From assembly GCF_900102465.1 (NCBI RefSeq), contig NZ_FNBW01000004.1:279556-343555 (forward strand): a stretch of 64,000 nt of DNA, written 5' to 3'. The notes under the pieces are model-generated. The model made no database searches. It saw nothing but the letters and a program-made list of their open reading frames with translations, and was not told where the DNA came from. Below are positions 60,798-64,000 of the stretch, piece by piece (positions within the stretch are counted from its first letter, which is position 1; each line of letters starts with the position of its first letter). A program made the position numbers and the translations under genes. Source of the stretch: Thalassobaculum litoreum DSM 18839. GTDB lineage: Bacteria; Pseudomonadota; Alphaproteobacteria; Thalassobaculales; Thalassobaculaceae.

Positions 60798-61541
60798 TCA
60801 CACCCGGCGGGCGAACCAGACCACGCGGCCGATGATCGACACCTCGTCGACCGTGCGCTCGTAGTCCTGATAGCGGGCATTGGCCGAGCGGATCAGCACC
60901 CGCGCCGGCTCGGTATTGGGCACCGGCTCGAGCTGCTTGGCGACCAGCCCCATGCCGTCGAACAGTACGAAGATACCGGGCGGAGAGGGGGCCTTGCGGG
61001 AGGTATCGACCAGGATCTTGTCGCCCGCCTCCAGGATCGGCTCCATGCTGTCGCCGTCGATGGAGATGATGCGCAGGTTGTCGGCGTCGGCATGCAACTC
61101 GTGGTGCAGCCAGGAGACCGGGAAGTACCAGTTCTCGCCGCGCTGCTCCTGATCCATCAGCGAGCCGCCGCCGGCCGAGGCGATGATGTGGACCTCGGGC
61201 ACGGCGGCCACGGCCGGATCGTTGTCGATCGTCAGCGCCCTTGCATAGGTGACCGCCCGCCGGGTGGTCATCTCGGTGGCCTGGCGCGCGCCGGAGGACA
61301 CCACCTTGGGCGGGGCGCCGTCGCGCAGCTCGCTCTCGTCCACGCCGAGATGGCCTGCCAGCAGATGGCGCACGTCCTCCGGCAGCTTCCGGGGCGTTCC
61401 CCGGTGCACGAACTGGTGCAGATAGGCGTGGTTCTTGCCACAGGCGATCGACGCCTTCTTCAGGTCCGTGGGCGGATCGCGGTGCGCGATCAGCTCGAGG
61501 ACGCGGCGTCGCGTTGGATCGAGTTTCATGAGTTCGATCAT
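60798..61541 (-). CDS. LexA/CI-like repressor with S24 peptidase domain
   Basis: The 247-residue protein has an N-terminal DNA-binding region (RRRVLELIAHRDPPTDLKKA, then NHAYLHQFVHRGTPRKLPED) and a C-terminal S24 domain. The catalytic Ser is in IDGDSMEP, the Lys in GLVAKQLEP, and an Ala-Gly cleavage site is in ASAGGG. It should repress phage-like genes until RecA promotes self-cleavage. The start at 61541 is preferred because three operator-like repeats begin just upstream; a longer start at 61592 would place them inside the gene. It diverges from the DUF6362-like gene. Confidence 0.83.
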   Translation of the reverse strand: MIELMKLDPTRRRVLELIAHRDPPTDLKKASIACGKNHAYLHQFVHRGTPRKLPEDVRHLLAGHLGVDESELRDGAPPKVVSSGARQATEMTTRRAVTYARALTIDNDPAVAAVPEVHIIASAGGGSLMDQEQRGENWYFPVSWLHHELHADADNLRIISIDGDSMEPILEAGDKILVDTSRKAPSPPGIFVLFDGMGLVAKQLEPVPNTEPARVLIRSANARYQDYERTVDEVSIIGRVVWFARRV

Positions 61542-61543
61542 AT

Positions 61544-61628
61544 TCCGATTATACGCAGGTGTATAGAATAATTTTCCTATTGTATGCCTCAATGTGATGC
61601 CATAGGTTGATCTGTTCCTATTGTGTGC
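61544..61628. promoter_or_regulatory. Three repeated operator-like sites between divergent genes
   Basis: TCCTATTGTATGC (61575-61587), TCCTATTGTGTGC (61616-61628) and the related TCCGATTATACGC (61544-61556) form three direct repeats with 31 and 41 bp between starts. A GTATA inverse near 61561 extends the symmetry of the first two. The set sits exactly between the repressor start and the DUF6362-like gene, as expected for a CI-type switch. The repressor probably binds here. Confidence 0.65.
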
Positions 61629-61656
61629 AAATGATAGCGACTGGAGGCGATTCCCT

Positions 61657-62118
61657 ATGGCTCAGACCGCATCCGCCATTCCCGGAAAACCGGCGTCGGA
61701 AGCGACGCCAGACCCGGCGCCCCTGTTGCTGCGCGAGGCGGCCGACACGTTGCGCCGGCTGCCTCGGGGGCTGGCCAGGCCGCGCCTGTCGAGCTGGCCC
61801 GAGGTGGTGCGGGACAGCGCCTCCCTCTTCGCGTCGTCGCAGGATGCCGCACGCCGCCCGTCGCCGCCCTCGCCCCAGGCGATCGACCGGATGGACCGCA
61901 CGCTTGGCTGGTTGCTTGCCTGCGACGAGGAGGCGCGACGGCTGGTCTGGGCCCGGGCCATGGGGATCTCCTGGCGCCGGCTGGAGGATATGGACGGCCG
62001 CAGCCATGTGACGCTGCGCAAGATCGTCGCCCGCGGCCATGACCGGATCCGGGTATTGTTGGCTGCGGATGATAAGAAAAAACCAGTAATAAGAAAAAAC
62101 TCTTTACAGGATTTATAA
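61657..62118 (+). CDS. DUF6362-like phage-related protein
   Basis: The 153-residue protein has a Pro-rich start and a core with SPQAIDRMDRTLGWLLACDE and RLVWARAMGISWRRLEDMDG followed by VTLRKIVARGHDRIRVLL. This matches the DUF6362 pattern as I remember it: Trp-rich helices and a helix-turn-helix-like end, found in phage and integrated elements. GGAGG is nine bases before the ATG. It diverges from the repressor across the operator repeats, so it is probably the repressed target or an antirepressor-side gene of a prophage remnant. The rest of the phage is absent. Confidence 0.65.
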   Translation: MAQTASAIPGKPASEATPDPAPLLLREAADTLRRLPRGLARPRLSSWPEVVRDSASLFASSQDAARRPSPPSPQAIDRMDRTLGWLLACDEEARRLVWARAMGISWRRLEDMDGRSHVTLRKIVARGHDRIRVLLAADDKKKPVIRKNSLQDL

Positions 62119-62415
62119 AAGCGGCTATACCTTCGCTCAAGCTTGGATCACTGTTGTTGTCGGTTGCCGCGTAACATGGTCATTTGCCAAGTTAGCTGTA
62201 CCGGTTTGCCACGATTACTGACTTCGCAGCGTGAATAAGCTAATAAAATCAAATGCCGGAGCAGATTCGCGGGCTGCGGGCGAATGACCCCTTAGTTTCG
62301 ATTTTCTGACGCCCCAACGGCCTGCTTTTAGACAATTTCGACGCGACCGCAGGACCAATTCCTCCTTCCGTGACACAGGGCTTCTGGTTCGCACGATCGG
62401 CAGTTCTGCCCGCGA
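62119..62415. other. Gene-free stretch between the phage-like gene and the RES toxin
   Basis: The 297 bp are AT-rich and I see no supported gene, no strong hairpin and no repeat. The region looks like spacer DNA of a former mobile element. Confidence 0.45.
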
Positions 62416-63096
62416 TCACCCGATCGCCCGCTTCTCATAGACCGACGAAATAGCGTCGCCGTCCCACACATAGCAGAGGTGTCGTTCCTGCCTGGCGTTC
62501 GACAGCAAGGGCGGCCGGAACACCGCAACACATTCGCCACCTGACCGCCTCACGCTGTCATAGGCGATGCCGTTGGAACCGCTTTTCTTAAGCTCTCTGG
62601 ATAGATGCTGGGCGGCCGCGTAGTTGGTCGCGTGGTAGACCAGTGAATAGGCGTCCTGCTGGCCCCTCAGGTCATGCAGGTCGCCCGTCAGGTCGACCAA
62701 GTACACCCGCATATCGAGTTCCATGCGCAGCTGTGCCGTGGCCCGCATGAAGCGCTCTCGGTGATATCGGGTCTCGGCAATCGCGGTGTCGAGATCACCC
62801 GCGGCATAAAAGACGCCATAGCTGCCGTCGGTGAACCTGCTCCCATCAGGGTTCAGGTGGGTGAAGGCCGCCATGATGATGCTCGTGCCCGGGCCACTGA
62901 TACGGTCTTCCGGAGGCACCATGCTGATGTTGCCCACCTCCTCCCGCAGGCGCGGATTGGTCATCGCCTCCAGTTCGAAGATGGCCTCGAGGTCATCAGG
63001 TTCGGTGACGCGTTCGAACAGCTGGATGGGCGGGAAGCGGCTCGGGATGATGCGCCAGGATGGCTTCCACTCGATGCGGGATACCGGCAGGGTCAC
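62416..63096 (-). CDS. RES-domain toxin
   Basis: The 226-residue protein has the RES domain: the Arg in SRFTDGSYGVFYAAGD, the Glu in TAIAETRYHRERF and the later Ser region near QDAYSLVYHATN, giving the family's Arg-Glu-Ser set. RES toxins of type II systems degrade or modify NAD+. The GTG start overlaps the antitoxin stop by 4 bp (GTGA), so the two are co-translated with the antitoxin first. Longer readings toward 63225 overlap the antitoxin gene. Confidence 0.83.
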   Translation of the reverse strand: MTLPVSRIEWKPSWRIIPSRFPPIQLFERVTEPDDLEAIFELEAMTNPRLREEVGNISMVPPEDRISGPGTSIIMAAFTHLNPDGSRFTDGSYGVFYAAGDLDTAIAETRYHRERFMRATAQLRMELDMRVYLVDLTGDLHDLRGQQDAYSLVYHATNYAAAQHLSRELKKSGSNGIAYDSVRRSGGECVAVFRPPLLSNARQERHLCYVWDGDAISSVYEKRAIG

Positions 63097-63497
63097 GCCC
63101 AGCCGCCTCGCTGTGCATCGAGATACTGACGCACGACGAACAGGTCGGCGACTTGGCCTGAGAGCATCCGGGACAGCGCAGGCGCGCCACCGAACAGGGT
63201 GGCTGTGTTGGGGTGCCGGATCCACTCATTGGCCGCCTGCTCGTTCGGCAGCAGGATCTGTAGTGCCTTGTAGATGCCAACGATGTAGGAGATGCGTTCC
63301 AGGGTGTCTTTGGGCAGCGTCGTGTTCGGATCCCGCTTCCACTTGAAGAAGGTCGAGCGCGCACTGGCACCAAGAAGCGTCATCTGCTCCTCGACCGACA
63401 GTTTCCACAGGTCGGCGATCCGGAAGAACGTCCGCAGCGCCGGGCCAGATAGTTCCCTGCGGCTGCGGGCTGATGCGGGTTGTGGAGACAATGCCAT
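63093..63497 (-). CDS. Xre/MbcA/ParS-type antitoxin
   Basis: The 134-residue protein has an N-terminal helix-turn-helix (LWKLSVEEQMTLLGASARST) and the C-terminal toxin-binding part typical of MbcA/ParS/Xre antitoxins (NEQAANEWIRHPNTATLFGG and ALSRMLSGQVADLFVVRQYL). It neutralises the RES toxin and represses the operon. GGAG lies seven bases before the ATG at 63497. A palindrome at 63507-63544 is its likely operator. Confidence 0.85.
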   Translation of the reverse strand: MALSPQPASARSRRELSGPALRTFFRIADLWKLSVEEQMTLLGASARSTFFKWKRDPNTTLPKDTLERISYIVGIYKALQILLPNEQAANEWIRHPNTATLFGGAPALSRMLSGQVADLFVVRQYLDAQRGGWA

Positions 63498-63506
63498 TAG
63501 TTTGCT

Positions 63507-63544
63507 CCATATATGCATTCGTACATACCATAGTACATATATGG
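63507..63544. promoter_or_regulatory. Palindromic operator of the RES-Xre pair
   Basis: CCATATATGCATTCGTAC and GTACATATATGG form an imperfect inverted repeat around ATACCATA. It lies 10 bp upstream of the antitoxin start, where autoregulated toxin-antitoxin operons keep their operator. The antitoxin probably binds both halves. Confidence 0.6.
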
Positions 63545-63688
63545 ACTGCCTTCAATGGGCCTTGGATCCTCCGAAGGGCACGTTGGACCCAGCGACTAAG
63601 GCTTGAACGGCAGCCTGCGCCCAGCCATCAGCACGTCCATAGATCTCTAAACACCCAGCCTGCGACGTGCTCCCCGTGATGTCCGCGT

Positions 63689-64000
63689 TCAGAAGTTAGT
63701 TCTGTTCCGGTTCTGGTCCTGTGTTGACCGGTTGCGGTATTCCCACGGTGTGAGCCCACTGAGGCTCGTGTGGGGGCGGTGGTGGTTGTAGTCGTCACGC
63801 CAAGCACCGATCAACTGGCGGGCATGGCGCAGGCTGGTGAACAGGTGCTCGTTCAGGCACTCGTCGCGGAGCCGTCCGTTGAAGCTCTCGACCAGGCCGT
63901 TCTGCATCGGCTTGCCGGGCGCGATGTAATGCCACTCGACGCCCCGCTCCTCCTGCCAAGCCAGAATGGCGTTCGAGGTGAGCTCCGTTCCGTTGTCGCT
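63689..64000 (-). CDS. IS3-family transposase OrfB, N-terminus outside the window (partial)
   Basis: The minus-strand frame enters from the right edge and ends at 63689. It carries [20 protein letters not shown] with the second catalytic Asp, then [20 protein letters not shown] with the Glu, and the C-terminal [20 protein letters not shown]. These are the end of a DDE integrase of another IS3 element, different from the IS at 10841. It marks a mobile element at the right end of the window. Confidence 0.85.
   Translation of the reverse strand, partial: SDNGTELTSNAILAWQEERGVEWHYIAPGKPMQNGLVESFNGRLRDECLNEHLFTSLRHARQLIGAWRDDYNHHRPHTSLSGLTPWEYRNRSTQDQNRNRTNF

Noticed and set aside
60798..64000. 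A complete prophage at the right end
   Set aside because: Only a repressor unit is phage-like; no integrase, capsid, tail or lysis gene is present.

Overview
The window is high-GC chromosomal DNA with short intergenic gaps, many 4-bp stop/start overlaps, TRAP and MFS transporters, and a large PAS-rich hybrid histidine kinase. The gene content fits a marine or soil alphaproteobacterium of the Rhodospirillales type. That placement is an inference from gene content and style, not from a marker gene. No rRNA, tRNA or CRISPR array was seen.

Region 1 (1-24,851) is a surface-glycan and nucleotide-sugar cluster. A minus-strand operon (SDR, DAHP-synthase-like, shikimate-dehydrogenase-like, unknown partial gene) diverges from a plus-strand run: zinc-finger methyltransferase, FkbM methyltransferase, unknown protein, GT4 glycosyltransferase, Gfo/Idh oxidoreductase. 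A UDP-galactopyranose-mutase-like gene, an IS3-family element, an IS remnant and an AT-richer pair (GT4 plus TPR-glycosyltransferase) follow. The run then resumes with a 2OG-Fe(II) oxygenase and a small partner resembling the 'sporadic carbohydrate cluster' families, four SDRs, a two-subunit transketolase and a TviB-like UDP-sugar dehydrogenase. The DAHP-synthase-like enzyme has lost both the metal-binding Cys and the erythrose-4-phosphate motif. One SDR has lost its catalytic Tyr and Lys. Together with the transketolase this suggests a pathway to an unusual (branched, cyclitol-like or higher-carbon) sugar. It is the best candidate here for an undescribed system.

Region 2 (25,027-42,000) holds signalling and general metabolism: hybrid kinase and response regulator, an M24 aminopeptidase P, an MttB-family methyltransferase, a small PilZ-like protein, an amidohydrolase, a universal stress protein, an orphan HlyC-like lysine acyltransferase, a TRAP transporter (binding protein, fused permease, and a 39-residue membrane peptide), an OmpA-like lipoprotein, an NTF2-like protein and an AraC regulator.

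Region 3 (42,066-54,285) is catabolic. It has an MFS transporter, REP-like repeats, and a divergent sugar-acid module: two SDRs, a XylX-like dehydratase and an FAH hydrolase on the minus strand, and MDR oxidoreductase, GST, DgoK and DgoA on the plus strand. A frameshifted marC, a GNAT acetyltransferase and tandem M20 amidohydrolases follow.

Region 4 (54,286-64,000) is mixed: a decayed hicAB toxin-antitoxin locus, a TIGR04372-like glycosyltransferase, a small secreted protein, a hydantoinase/oxoprolinase operon with an extra small gene inside it, a LexA/CI-type repressor divergent from a phage-like gene over repeated operators, a RES-Xre toxin-antitoxin pair, and the end of another IS3 transposase.
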